Below, in pieces: positions 8,623-17,335 of a stretch of 64,000 bases of DNA (positions are counted from its first letter, which is position 1; every line of letters starts with the position of its first letter). The notes under the pieces were generated by a model. That model had not been told where the DNA came from and ran no database searches. It saw only the letters and a program-made list of their open reading frames with translations. Source of the DNA: Streptomyces niger (GTDB taxonomy: Bacteria > Actinomycetota > Actinomycetes > Streptomycetales > Streptomycetaceae); contig NZ_JOFQ01000008.1 in assembly GCF_000718305.1 (NCBI RefSeq), positions 310,001-374,000 of the forward strand, read 5' to 3'. Position numbers and translations under genes: made by a program.

Positions 8623-10418
8623 GCGAGGCAGTCGGCGAGAGCGGGGAGACGAGCGTGAGCACGGCACTGGAAGGCGCGCGGGAGCGCCGGATCGCCACGG
8701 GCGGCATCGAGTTGAGCGTCGCGGAGCTGGGCGATCCGGCCCGCCCCACGGTGCTGCTGGTGCACGGCTATCCGGACAGCAAGGAGGTCTGGTCCCGGGT
8801 CGCACCACTGCTCGCCGAGCGCTTCCACGTGGTGCTGTACGACGTCCGGGGCTGCGGTCGGTCCACGGCGCCGCAACCGCTGCGCGGCGGGTACACCCTG
8901 GAGAAGCTGACCGACGACTTCCTGGCGGTGGCCGACGCCGTCAGCCCGGACCGGCCCGTCCACCTGGTGGGACACGACTGGGGCTCGGTGCAGTCGTGGG
9001 AGTTCGTGACCGTCCCGCGCACGCAGGGCCGGATCGCCTCCTTCACCTCGATGTCCGGCCCGTCCCTGGACCACTTCGGGCACTGGATCAAGAAGCGCAT
9101 GACCCGGCCCACCCCGCGCCGCGCGGCCCAACTGCTCAACCAGGCCGCCAAGTCCTGGTACGTCTACATGCTGCACACCCCCGCACTGCCCGAGCTGGCG
9201 TGGAAGGGCCCGCTGGGGAAGCGCTGGCCGAAGATCCTGGAGCGCGTCGAGAAAATCCCGGCCGGGGACTACCCCACCGCCTCGCTGCCCACCGACGCGG
9301 CGCACGGCGCCTGGCTGTACCGGGACAACGTCCGGACCCGCCTGCGCCACCCGCGTACGGACGCGTACGCGCACTGCCCGGTCCAGCTGATCACCCCGAC
9401 CGGTGACGCCTTCCTCTCGGAGCGGCTCTACGACGAGCTGGAGCAGTGGGTACCGCAGCTGACCCGCCGCACACTGCCGGCCAAGCACTGGGTACCGCGC
9501 ACCCGACCCGATCAACTCGCCGCCTGGATCGAGGAGTTCGTCACCGCCAAGGACGAAGGCGACCCGGCCAAGGAAGTGGCCGCGCGTGGCCGGTACGCGG
9601 ACCGGTTCGGCGGCCGGCTGGTGCTGGTGACCGGGGCGGCGAGCGGCATCGGGCGGGCGACGGCGTTCGCGTTCGCCGAGGCCGGCGCGCGAGTGGTCGT
9701 GGTGGACCGGGACGCCGAGGGAGCGGCCCGTACCGCCGACATGGCCCGGCTGATCGGGGCCGGCGCCGCCTGGGCGGAGGCGGTGGACGTCGCCGACGAG
9801 GCGGCGATGGAGAAGCTCGCCGAGAAGGTCGCCGCCGAGTACGGCATCGTCGACGTCCTGGTGAACAACGCTGGCATCGGCCTGTCCGGCTCCTTCCTGG
9901 AGACCACCTCCGAGGACTGGAAGAAGGTCCTGGACGTGAACCTGTGGGGCGTCATCCACGGCTGCCGGATCTTCGGCCGGCAGATGGCCGAGCGCGGCCA
10001 GGGCGGCCACATCGTCAACACCGCCTCGGCCGCCGCCTACCAGCCCTCCAAAACGCTGCCGGCCTACAGCACCTCCAAGGCGGCGGTACTGATGCTCAGC
10101 GAGTGCCTGCGCGCGGAGCTGGCCGGCCAGGGCATCGGAGTCACCGCCGTCTGCCCCGGCCTGGTCAACACCAGCATCACCACGACCTCGCACGTCGCCG
10201 GGGTCTCGCCCGAGGAGGAGAAGCGCCGCCAGTCCAAGGCCGCCCGGCTGTACGGCATACGCAACTACCCGCCCGAGAAGGTCGCGGACGCCATCCTGCG
10301 CGCGGTGGTGCGCAATCAGGCGGTGGTGCCCGTCACCCCGGAGGCCCGCGGCTCCCGCGCCCTCTCCCGTTTCGCGCCGCGTGCCCTGCGCGCGATAGCC
10401 AGGATCGAGCCGCTGTAG
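8619..10418 (+). CDS. Alpha/beta-hydrolase fused to short-chain dehydrogenase
   Basis: This is a 599-residue two-domain enzyme. Residues about 20-310 form an alpha/beta-hydrolase (HGYPDS oxyanion region, nucleophile elbow GHDWGS, late His in AKHWVPR). Residues about 325-599 form an SDR with cofactor motif TGAASGIG, NNAGIG and catalytic YSTSK. In many SDR-hydrolase fusions of actinobacteria the hydrolase half resembles epoxide hydrolases, and the nucleophile here is Asp (HDW), which fits that group. It is translationally coupled to the M24 peptidase. The substrate is unknown. An alternative GTG start lies at 8655. Confidence 0.88.
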   Translation: MSEAVGESGETSVSTALEGARERRIATGGIELSVAELGDPARPTVLLVHGYPDSKEVWSRVAPLLAERFHVVLYDVRGCGRSTAPQPLRGGYTLEKLTDDFLAVADAVSPDRPVHLVGHDWGSVQSWEFVTVPRTQGRIASFTSMSGPSLDHFGHWIKKRMTRPTPRRAAQLLNQAAKSWYVYMLHTPALPELAWKGPLGKRWPKILERVEKIPAGDYPTASLPTDAAHGAWLYRDNVRTRLRHPRTDAYAHCPVQLITPTGDAFLSERLYDELEQWVPQLTRRTLPAKHWVPRTRPDQLAAWIEEFVTAKDEGDPAKEVAARGRYADRFGGRLVLVTGAASGIGRATAFAFAEAGARVVVVDRDAEGAARTADMARLIGAGAAWAEAVDVADEAAMEKLAEKVAAEYGIVDVLVNNAGIGLSGSFLETTSEDWKKVLDVNLWGVIHGCRIFGRQMAERGQGGHIVNTASAAAYQPSKTLPAYSTSKAAVLMLSECLRAELAGQGIGVTAVCPGLVNTSITTTSHVAGVSPEEEKRRQSKAARLYGIRNYPPEKVADAILRAVVRNQAVVPVTPEARGSRALSRFAPRALRAIARIEPL

Positions 10419-10434
10419 GGGAGCGGGCGCTCCC
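10419..10434 (+). terminator. Short GC hairpin after the fusion gene
   Basis: The arms GGGAGC and GCTCCC (10419-10424, 10429-10434) overlap or follow the stop codon. The stem is short, so this is only a possible terminator. Confidence 0.3.
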
Positions 10435-10663
10435 TCGGGGCGGTCCGGGCGGACCGGGGCAGCCGGGTGGGGCGGCCCGTGCCGGTCGGGAGGCGGGGCG
10501 GCGGGGTGGTGCAGGCGTTACCGCGTCGGCACGGGCGGCCGTACCATCCCTCGCAGAACAGGGCCCCGCGCAGGACCGGCCTGTACCTCGCGCGCTCCCC
10601 GGCCGCCCGGGCCGCCGAGGGCACGGGCGAGGCGGCGCGGGCCATCTCATGAGGAGTACCGCA

Positions 10664-11623
10664 GTGACCGAGCAGCACCGACGCGCGGCCGAGTACCGCA
10701 TCGAGGAGCTGGCGCACCGGAGCGGCACCACGGTCCGTACGATCCGCGCGTACCAGGACCGCGGACTGCTGCCCAAGCCGGAGCGGCGGGGCCGGGCGAA
10801 CGTCTACGGCGACACGCACCTCGCCCGGCTGCGGCAGATCTCGGACCTGCTGGACCGCGGGTACACGCTGGCCAGCATCAAGGACCTGCTGGAGGCCTGG
10901 GACTCGGGACGCGGGCTGGGCGGGGTGCTGGGGCTGGTCGCCGAGATCGACGGGCCCTGGACGGACGAGGAGACCGGCCGGATCACCCGTCAGGAGCTGG
11001 ACGCCTCCTTCGGCGGCAGCCCGGATGAGGCAGCGGTGGCGGATGCCGTGGAGCTGGGGGTGCTGGAACCGGTGCCGGGCAACCCGGAGGAGTACCTGGT
11101 GCCCAGCCCGCAGGAGCTCGCGGTCGCCGCCGAGCTGCACTCCGCGGGGGTGCCGCTGCCCGCCATCTCCGGGCACCTGCGGGAGCTGCGGGTACAGGTG
11201 GAGCACATAGCCGCCCGCTTCCTGGACTTCACCACCGAGCACGTCTTCCAGCAGTACCTCGGCCATCCGCCGAGCGATGCCGAGGCGGAGGAGGCGGCCG
11301 GTCTCGTCCGCCGGCTGCGGCCACTGGCCCAGCAGACCGTCGACGCCGAACTGGCGCGCGCCATGCGGTCGTTGGCGAGCCGGTACCTCCGCCACCACTT
11401 GCACAGTGAGCCCCCCGAGCGGCCCTCGGTCGAGCATGTGCCGCTGCCGGCCGCCACCGTGCAGTCCGTCCGCGACCTGGTCGGCCCGGCGGGCGTCGCG
11501 GCGTTCGTCACCGCGGCCACCGATCACGAGGTCAGTGCCCGCCGGATGGATGCGCTGGTCGCGCATGCCGTCCCCGCGGCGTCCGGCCCCGACGACGACC
11601 GCCACCCGGGCCATGCCGGGTGA
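10664..11623 (+). CDS. MerR-family transcriptional regulator
   Basis: This 319-residue regulator has a MerR winged helix at residues about 10-80 (YRIEELAHRSGTTVRTIRAY, then DRGLLPKPERRGR). The C-terminal region is long, helical and has no obvious Cys metal site, suggesting an organic or unknown effector. GAGGAG at 10651-10656 supports GTG 10664 over the in-frame ATG at 10649. It follows the hydrolase-SDR gene by about 245 bases. An uncharacterised gene follows after 12 bases and is probably in the same transcript. Confidence 0.85.
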   Translation: MTEQHRRAAEYRIEELAHRSGTTVRTIRAYQDRGLLPKPERRGRANVYGDTHLARLRQISDLLDRGYTLASIKDLLEAWDSGRGLGGVLGLVAEIDGPWTDEETGRITRQELDASFGGSPDEAAVADAVELGVLEPVPGNPEEYLVPSPQELAVAAELHSAGVPLPAISGHLRELRVQVEHIAARFLDFTTEHVFQQYLGHPPSDAEAEEAAGLVRRLRPLAQQTVDAELARAMRSLASRYLRHHLHSEPPERPSVEHVPLPAATVQSVRDLVGPAGVAAFVTAATDHEVSARRMDALVAHAVPAASGPDDDRHPGHAG

Positions 11624-11635
11624 CATCATCACCTC

Positions 11636-12091
11636 ATGGACCGTCCGCAGCTACCCAGCACCGAAGCCGTCATCGACGCCGTTCGCGAGGTGGCTCGCGC
11701 GTACGGCCGCGACATCGAAGTGACCCACGACATCGGGGCTGACCGCTCCGGCCGCCGACTGTCCGCCGGCGCTTTCGCCGTCACGGACCCGGACGGCTCG
11801 CTGCCGCACGAGGCATGCATCGAACTGTCCGACGGTGCCCCGCGCATCTCGATCGAGGTGTTCTCAGAGGACGACGCCCACATCACCGTCGAAGGCATCC
11901 CCTTCCAGGACCTGCCCCGCGATGTCGTCCCGGCGTTTCTGCACTCCGTGCTGGGCGACCTCGCTCACGTCAAGGGCCGCTTCTTCCCGCCCGGCTGGCG
12001 GCTGGTGGTGCCGCTTCCCGGCGATGAGACGTACAAGGAGCTGATCACCGGGACCGGCCTGACGCCGTGGCTCAGCTCCCGGGTGAGGTGA
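11636..12091 (+). CDS. Uncharacterised protein, 151 aa
   Basis: I do not recognise this family. The soluble, acidic 151-residue protein has no signal or membrane segment. Visible segments are a mixed alpha/beta N-terminus (IEVTHDIGADRSGRRLSAG), a central beta-rich part (ISIEVFSEDDAHITVEGIPF) and a Pro/Gly-rich C-terminal third. It starts 12 bases after the MerR gene with no clear ribosome site, so it may rely on coupling. Coding bias matches its neighbours, so it is likely real. The 3' end is followed by two parS sites. Confidence 0.65.
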   Translation: MDRPQLPSTEAVIDAVREVARAYGRDIEVTHDIGADRSGRRLSAGAFAVTDPDGSLPHEACIELSDGAPRISIEVFSEDDAHITVEGIPFQDLPRDVVPAFLHSVLGDLAHVKGRFFPPGWRLVVPLPGDETYKELITGTGLTPWLSSRVR

Positions 12092-12112
12092 CGGCCGCGC
12101 CACGCGGCGCAT

Positions 12113-12126
12113 GTTTCACGTGAAAC
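12113..12126. other. parS: parS site (ParB-binding palindrome)
   Basis: Perfect GTTTCACGTGAAAC, the streptomycete parS core bound by ParB for chromosome segregation. It is intergenic, 21 bases after the 151-aa gene. The flanking T/A extends the palindrome to 16 bases. Confidence 0.95.
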
Positions 12127-12164
12127 AGGACATCGATTCCATTCACCACATCCGAACACATCAC

Positions 12165-12178
12165 GTTTCACGTGAAAC
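12165..12178. other. parS: parS site (ParB-binding palindrome)
   Basis: A second perfect GTTTCACGTGAAAC, 52 bases centre to centre from the first and just downstream of the pspAB stop. Paired sites occur at two other places in the window. Confidence 0.95.
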
Positions 12179-12202
12179 CAAACCCCTCTCTCGCGCCATC
12201 CC

Positions 12203-12766
12203 TCACAGCCCCGGCGCGCCCCACACCGGGAACCAGCGGCTCAGGTCCTTCTCCACGGTCAGGTCGTCGGTGAGCAGGGACCGCACCTGGAGTTCGAGCG
12301 GGTTGTCGCGCTTCTCTCCACCACCCGGGAGCGGCGCGAAGGGGTAGAACGTGCCGCGTTTGTAGAGGTACACGAGGGCGAGCGAGCGATCGTGGGCGTC
12401 GCGGAAGCCGATGAGCGAGCAGAGCAGCTGGGGGCCGAAGCCGCTTTCCTGAAGCGAGGTGTTGACCGCGTGCAGGTCGTTCACCAGGCCCGCGGTGTCC
12501 TCGGGAGCGTGCTGGGCGAGGAGCCAGGTGTAGCCGTACTGGTCCTGGCTGTACTCCACCGGCGGGCCGAGCAGCTCTCGCACATCGGCCTGGATACGGG
12601 CGAACGCCCCGCCTTCGACGCTCGCGAAGCAGACCGAGCCCCGGCCCGTCGGCGTGAACCCCGTCGCCGCCTGCAGGGTGATCGCGGCGGACGGCAGCGC
12701 GAAGAGCTGGTCGAGATGGGGGCGCACCGGCTTGCTACGGCCGAGGATCACATCCAGAAAACCCAT
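12203..12766 (-). CDS. pspAB: PspA-associated protein PspAB
   Basis: This 187-residue protein opens with MGFLDVILGRSKPVRPHLDQ and matches the PspAB family, which is found beside htpX and in phage-shock (PspA) envelope-stress systems of actinobacteria. No membrane segments or catalytic motif are evident. It lies 69 bases downstream of htpX on the same strand and is probably co-transcribed with it. Family assignment is from recognised N-terminal and central segments (for example TGFTPTGRGSVCFA). Its biochemical role is not established. Confidence 0.75.
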   Translation of the reverse strand: MGFLDVILGRSKPVRPHLDQLFALPSAAITLQAATGFTPTGRGSVCFASVEGGAFARIQADVRELLGPPVEYSQDQYGYTWLLAQHAPEDTAGLVNDLHAVNTSLQESGFGPQLLCSLIGFRDAHDRSLALVYLYKRGTFYPFAPLPGGGEKRDNPLELQVRSLLTDDLTVEKDLSRWFPVWGAPGL

Positions 12767-12835
12767 CGAGTGGCTCCTAGGCGTGGAAGGAATGCGGACC
12801 GGCGGTACGGGCGGTGTCGATGACCGCGACTCGGT

Positions 12836-13735
12836 TCACGGGCGGCCCAGCTGGGCGGAGAGGCGGCCGAGCTGGTCCAGACGCTGTTCCAGCGTCGGGT
12901 GCGAGGACAGCAGCTGGACGGCGTTCTCCCGCGAGAAGGCCGGGGCGAAGTAGAACGCGTTGAACGGCTCGGCCCGGCGCAGGTCACGGGTGGGGATGCG
13001 GGCCATCTGCCCGGTGACCTTGGTGAGCGCGGCGGCCAGCGCCGACGGCCGTCCGGTGAGCAGCGCGGCGGCCCGGTCGGCGGACAGTTCCCGATATCGG
13101 GACAACAGCCGGGTGAGCAGGAAGCTGATGACGTAGACCACCGCGCTGACGGCCGTGACGATCAGGACGGCGATGGCCGCGTTGTTGTCCCGGTTGCTGC
13201 GTCCCACCCCGCTCCAGAGCGCCGCCCGCGTGATGATCCCGGCCAGCACGCCCAGGAACGAGGCGATGGTCATCACCGCCACGTCGCGGTGCGCCACATG
13301 CGACAGCTCGTGCGCGAGTACCCCTTCCAGCTCCTCGGGCTCCAGCCGGCGCAGCAGCCCGGAGGTGGCGCAGATCAGCGAGTTCCGCTGGTTGCGCCCG
13401 GTGGCGAAGGCGTTCGGGATGTCGCTGTCGGCGATGCAGACCTTGGGCTTGGGCATGTCGGCGAGCGCGCACAGCCGGTCGACGGCACCGTGCAGCTCGG
13501 GTGCCTCCTCAGGGGTGACCTCGCGGGCGCCCATGCCGAACGCCGCGATCCGGTCGCTGAACCAGAACTGTGCGATGAAGAGGGCGCCCGAGATCACCAG
13601 CACGATCAGCCACGCACCCTTGAGCAGCACCACCAGCGCGCCGACGACCACGACGTACAGCAGGCCGATGAAGAACATCGTCATGACCATGCGCGAGGTC
13701 AGCCCGCGGTCCGGGGCGAATCGGGTCTGAGCCAT
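12836..13735 (-). CDS. htpX: HtpX-type zinc metalloprotease (M48)
   Basis: This 299-residue membrane protease degrades or processes misfolded membrane proteins. Two N-terminal membrane segments (about 17-60) precede the zinc motif HELSH at residues 142-146. A third ligand Glu is expected in SRYRELSADRAA, and two further membrane helices lie between them. The length is normal for HtpX. Its pairing with pspAB suggests an envelope-stress module. Confidence 0.92.
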   Translation of the reverse strand: MAQTRFAPDRGLTSRMVMTMFFIGLLYVVVVGALVVLLKGAWLIVLVISGALFIAQFWFSDRIAAFGMGAREVTPEEAPELHGAVDRLCALADMPKPKVCIADSDIPNAFATGRNQRNSLICATSGLLRRLEPEELEGVLAHELSHVAHRDVAVMTIASFLGVLAGIITRAALWSGVGRSNRDNNAAIAVLIVTAVSAVVYVISFLLTRLLSRYRELSADRAAALLTGRPSALAAALTKVTGQMARIPTRDLRRAEPFNAFYFAPAFSRENAVQLLSSHPTLEQRLDQLGRLSAQLGRP

Positions 13736-13864
13736 GGGACCCTCCAGCCGGGCGGCCCAGCCGGCCGCCCGTACGACGACGCCTCTGCCCCGATTCTCCC
13801 TCTTGATTCCAGTTCGGTACCTCTCGACGCGGCAAAGGGACGGTGATCCCTTCGGCTCCTCGGC

Positions 13865-14773
13865 TCACCCGGTCCCGAGCTGGCCCGGTGCCTCCGTGGC
13901 GATCCGCTCGAACATCGACCGGTCGGCCTCGAAGAGCGTTCCGTCGATCGGCCAGTGCAGGACGATCTCGTCGATGCCCAGTTCGGCGTGGCGTCCGGCG
14001 AAGTCCACGAAGGCGTCGACCGACTCCAGCGGCCGGTCCGGCGTGAAGCCGGTCAGCAGGATCTTGGGCAGCTTCCCGGCGTCCCGGCCCTGTGCTTCGC
14101 AGGCCGCGCCCAGCCGCTCGATCTGGCCGGCGATCGCCGCCTGGGACTGCTCGGGGGTGCCCGAGGCGGACACCTTGGGATCGCCGGTGGTGACCCACGC
14201 CTGGCCGTACCGCGCCGCCAGTCGCAGGCCGCGCGGCCCGGTGGCGGCGACCGCGAACGGCAGCCGCGGCCGCTGCACGCATCCAGGGACGTTGCGCACC
14301 TCATGGGCGCGGTAGTGCTCTCCGTCGTAGGTGACGGCGTTCTCGGTGAGCAGCCGGTCCAGCAGGGCGACGAATTCGGCGAAGTGATCGGCGCGCTCGC
14401 GCGGCGTCCACGGCTCCTCGTCGCTGCCGAGCAGCGCGTGCGCGTCGAAGCCGTTGCCGCCGGCGCCGATGCCGAGCGTGATCCGGCCGTCGCTGATGTC
14501 GTCCAGCGAGATCAGCTCCTTCGCCAGGGTGACCGGGTGCCGGAAGTTGGGCGAGGTGACGAGGGTGCCCAGCCGGAGGCGGGAGGTCGCGGCGGCGGCC
14601 GCGGTCAGGGTGGGCACGGCGCCGAACCACGGGCCGTCCCGGAAGGGCACCCGCCAGGAGAGGTGGTCGTAGGTGTACCCGGCGTGGAAGCCCAGCTCCT
14701 CGGCGCGCTGCCACACCTCCCGCCCGCCTGCGGACCAGCGTCGTACGGGCAGAATCACGGTGCTCAGGTGCAT
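13865..14773 (-). CDS. LLM-class F420-dependent oxidoreductase
   Basis: This 302-residue luciferase-like (beta/alpha)8-barrel enzyme probably uses coenzyme F420, which streptomycetes make. Recognisable segments are YTYDHLSWR, LGTLVTSPNFRHPVTLAKE, ITLGIGAGG and VAATGPRGLRLAARYG. Start ATG 14773 gives a normal family length, although the frame is open to 14968. It converges with htpX upstream and diverges from a HAD phosphatase gene about 100 bases away. The substrate is unknown. Confidence 0.88.
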   Translation of the reverse strand: MHLSTVILPVRRWSAGGREVWQRAEELGFHAGYTYDHLSWRVPFRDGPWFGAVPTLTAAAAATSRLRLGTLVTSPNFRHPVTLAKELISLDDISDGRITLGIGAGGNGFDAHALLGSDEEPWTPRERADHFAEFVALLDRLLTENAVTYDGEHYRAHEVRNVPGCVQRPRLPFAVAATGPRGLRLAARYGQAWVTTGDPKVSASGTPEQSQAAIAGQIERLGAACEAQGRDAGKLPKILLTGFTPDRPLESVDAFVDFAGRHAELGIDEIVLHWPIDGTLFEADRSMFERIATEAPGQLGTG

Positions 14774-14871
14774 GCTTCCGACCCTACGGCTGGACGCGCC
14801 GACCGGCGTTGTCAAGCTCATCCGCGCGACCCGGCGCCCGCCTGTGCGCGCATATGCGGGAAGATGGCCTC

Positions 14872-15852
14872 GTGACTGATGGCCCTGTGACAGACGATCC
14901 CTCCGCCGAGCCGCCGCTGTCATCCCCGCGGACCCCGGCCTCCGAGGCGCCGCCGCCATCCGCTCCACCCCGGCCGTCCGAGCCGCAGCCCGTACCGGAG
15001 CCGCCGCTGCCCGGCCGGCGTACCCGGCTGATCGCCACCGACCTCGACGGCACCCTGCTGCGCGACGACAAGACCGTCTCGGAGCGGACGATCGCCGCGC
15101 TCGCCGCCGCCGAGGAGGCCGGCATCGAGGTCTTCTTCGTCACCGGCCGGCCGGCCCGCTGGATGGACGTGGTCAGCGACCACGTGCACGGCCACGGCTT
15201 GGCGATCTGCGCCAACGGCGCCGCCGTCGTCGACCTGCACCGCGGCCGCCGCATCGTCGAGGTGCGCGCCCTGGAGCGGCACGCGGCGGTGGCCGTCGTG
15301 GAGGCGCTGCGCGCCGTCGCTCCGGACACGTCGTTCGCCGTCGAACGCACCGGTGGCATCCACTACGAGCCGCAGTACCCGCCGTTCCACCTCGACCCCG
15401 GCGCATTGATCGCCCCGGTGGAGAAGTTGCTCGGCGAGGAGTTCGAGAAGGCGGGCGAGCCTGTCCTGAAGGTCCTCGCGCACCACTCCGAACTGGACCC
15501 GGACGCGTTCCTCGCGCTGGCTCGCGAGGCCGCCGGCCACCTGGCGTCCTTCACCCGCTCCAGTCCCACCGCCCTCCTGGAGATCAGCGGCGCGGGCGTC
15601 AGCAAGGCCGGTACGCTCGCCCGCTGCTGCGCCGAACGGGGTATCGCCCCGGACGAGGTGGTGGCATTCGGGGACATGCCGAACGACCTCGAGATGCTGG
15701 CCTGGGCGGGCACGTCGTACGCCATGGCCAACGCGCATCCGGACGTGTTGGCCGCGACGGCCCACCGCACGGCGGGCAACAACGAGGACGGGGTCGCCGC
15801 CATCATCGAGCGTTTGATCAATCAGCTGCTGCGGGAGCGGACCCGCGGCTGA
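14872..15852 (+). CDS. HAD-superfamily hydrolase, Cof/SupH type
   Basis: A HAD phosphatase of about 326 residues. After a roughly 40-residue Pro-rich N-terminal tail, motif I is DLDGTLL, motif II VTGRPA, motif III Lys in VSKAGTL and motif IV GDMPNDLEML. The large C2-type cap between motifs II and III marks the Cof family, which acts on sugar phosphates, nucleotides or flavin phosphates. GTG 14872 follows GGAAGATGG; an ATG at 14854 is possible. The substrate cannot be told. Confidence 0.85.
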   Translation: MTDGPVTDDPSAEPPLSSPRTPASEAPPPSAPPRPSEPQPVPEPPLPGRRTRLIATDLDGTLLRDDKTVSERTIAALAAAEEAGIEVFFVTGRPARWMDVVSDHVHGHGLAICANGAAVVDLHRGRRIVEVRALERHAAVAVVEALRAVAPDTSFAVERTGGIHYEPQYPPFHLDPGALIAPVEKLLGEEFEKAGEPVLKVLAHHSELDPDAFLALAREAAGHLASFTRSSPTALLEISGAGVSKAGTLARCCAERGIAPDEVVAFGDMPNDLEMLAWAGTSYAMANAHPDVLAATAHRTAGNNEDGVAAIIERLINQLLRERTRG

Positions 15853-15883
15853 CCGGTGCCCACAGGCCCCGGGCCCTCGGTCG

Positions 15884-17224
15884 TCACACTCGTACCCCGT
15901 ACTTCCGCAGCCAGCGCAGCGGCTCGACGGCGGTCTCCACGCCGAGGCCGCGCCGCACTTCGAAGTGCAGGTGCGGCCCCGTGCTGTTGCCGGTGTTCCC
16001 GGACAGCGCGATGGGCTGCCCGGCACGTACCCGCTGGCCCGGCCGCACCAGCACCGCCGACAGGTGCGCGTACTGCGTGTACGTGTGCGCCTTGTGCCGC
16101 ACCACCACGCTGGTCCCGAAAGCGCCGCCGCACTCCACCGCTGCCACCCGCCCCTGTCCCGCGGACCGCACCGGCGTGCCCACAGGCACCGCGAAATCCT
16201 GCCCCGTATGCCGGTGCGACCAGTGCGCGCCCGCGCCGCCGAAGGAGGCGGACAGCGCGTACCCGGTCACCGGCCGGGTCCAGCCGTGCGCCGGCCGGGC
16301 GGCGGTCGCGAGCGCCCCGGTGGCCGAGGACAGCTCGTGCGGCGGCCCGCCACAGCTGCCGGCCGCCGCCGTACGGGACTCCGCCGCACCGGCCACCAAC
16401 CGCCACAGCCGCCCGCGCGCCCGGTCCAGGCTGCGCCCGACGCGCTCCCGTTCCCCGGCCAGCCGCTGCTGCCGGGCATCGAGGGCCTGCGCGCGGTCGG
16501 CCGCCGCCGCGCTCCCCGCCGCCAGCACCCGGCTCGTGCGCAGCGCCGTACGCGCCTCGGCCGCCAGGGCACGCTGCCGGTACTCGACCAGCCGGTGGGC
16601 CCGCAGCACCTCCTCCGGGGCGGTCGAGGTCAGCGTCCGCACGGCGAAGGACAACCCGCTGCCGATGCGGTACTGCTGGGCCGCGATCAGCCCGGCGGTG
16701 CGGCGCAGCGCGGCGGCGGTGCGCCGTTCCCTGCGCAGCCGCTCGGTCAGCAGCCGGGCACGGAGCCGTTCGGCCTTCGCGGCCCGCAGCCCGTCCTTGT
16801 ACGTCCGCCCGACCTTGCCCGCCGCCACGCCGAGCCGCAGTACCTCCAGGCGCGCCCTGGCCAGCCGGCCGGCCCGCCCGTGTCCCACGGCACGGCCCGG
16901 CCCGCCGCTCGCGTACCGCGTCTCACCGCCCTGCCGCACCACTGCCCCGCGCCGCGCCACGCGCGCGTGGCGTGCCGCGCCGGCGGCCGGCGCCGTACTC
17001 GTCCGTTCCCCCGCGCCTTCCGGCCGCGCCGCACCTTCGTACACGGCGGCAGCGGCAGCCGAGTCGACGGCCGTGCTGCCCGGTGGCAACCCGCAGGGCA
17101 GCAGGCCGCCCAGCATGATCGTGAAGGCGCACACGACGGCACCGCGCCGGCGGGCCCGCGACCGGCCCTCCGATGCCCGTCGCGGCGCGCGTGCCTCCTG
17201 ACCGCAGGACAGACGTGGATACAT
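15884..17224 (-). CDS. M23-family peptidoglycan endopeptidase, secreted
   Basis: This 446-residue protein has a basic N-terminus and a hydrophobic signal or anchor segment (residues about 28-48). A long Arg/Ala-rich helical region (about 120-290, likely coiled coil) follows, then a C-terminal LytM/M23 domain. Zinc-binding elements are visible as HRHTGQDF and HLHFEVR. These enzymes cleave peptide cross-bridges or act as activators of other hydrolases. It is head-to-tail behind the DevS-like kinase gene. The coiled-coil plus LytM layout resembles division-associated activators such as EnvC or NlpD, by analogy only. Confidence 0.88.
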   Translation of the reverse strand: MYPRLSCGQEARAPRRASEGRSRARRRGAVVCAFTIMLGGLLPCGLPPGSTAVDSAAAAAVYEGAARPEGAGERTSTAPAAGAARHARVARRGAVVRQGGETRYASGGPGRAVGHGRAGRLARARLEVLRLGVAAGKVGRTYKDGLRAAKAERLRARLLTERLRRERRTAAALRRTAGLIAAQQYRIGSGLSFAVRTLTSTAPEEVLRAHRLVEYRQRALAAEARTALRTSRVLAAGSAAAADRAQALDARQQRLAGERERVGRSLDRARGRLWRLVAGAAESRTAAAGSCGGPPHELSSATGALATAARPAHGWTRPVTGYALSASFGGAGAHWSHRHTGQDFAVPVGTPVRSAGQGRVAAVECGGAFGTSVVVRHKAHTYTQYAHLSAVLVRPGQRVRAGQPIALSGNTGNSTGPHLHFEVRRGLGVETAVEPLRWLRKYGVRV

Positions 17225-17335
17225 GGGCAGATAGTTGCGCGATCAGGACGCCTGACTGCGGAACGCGGTTCCGGCCCCGGACCGTAAGTCACCGAACGGA
17301 GCACAGCCGTCCGGCCACCTGGGGGAGGCCGCGCC

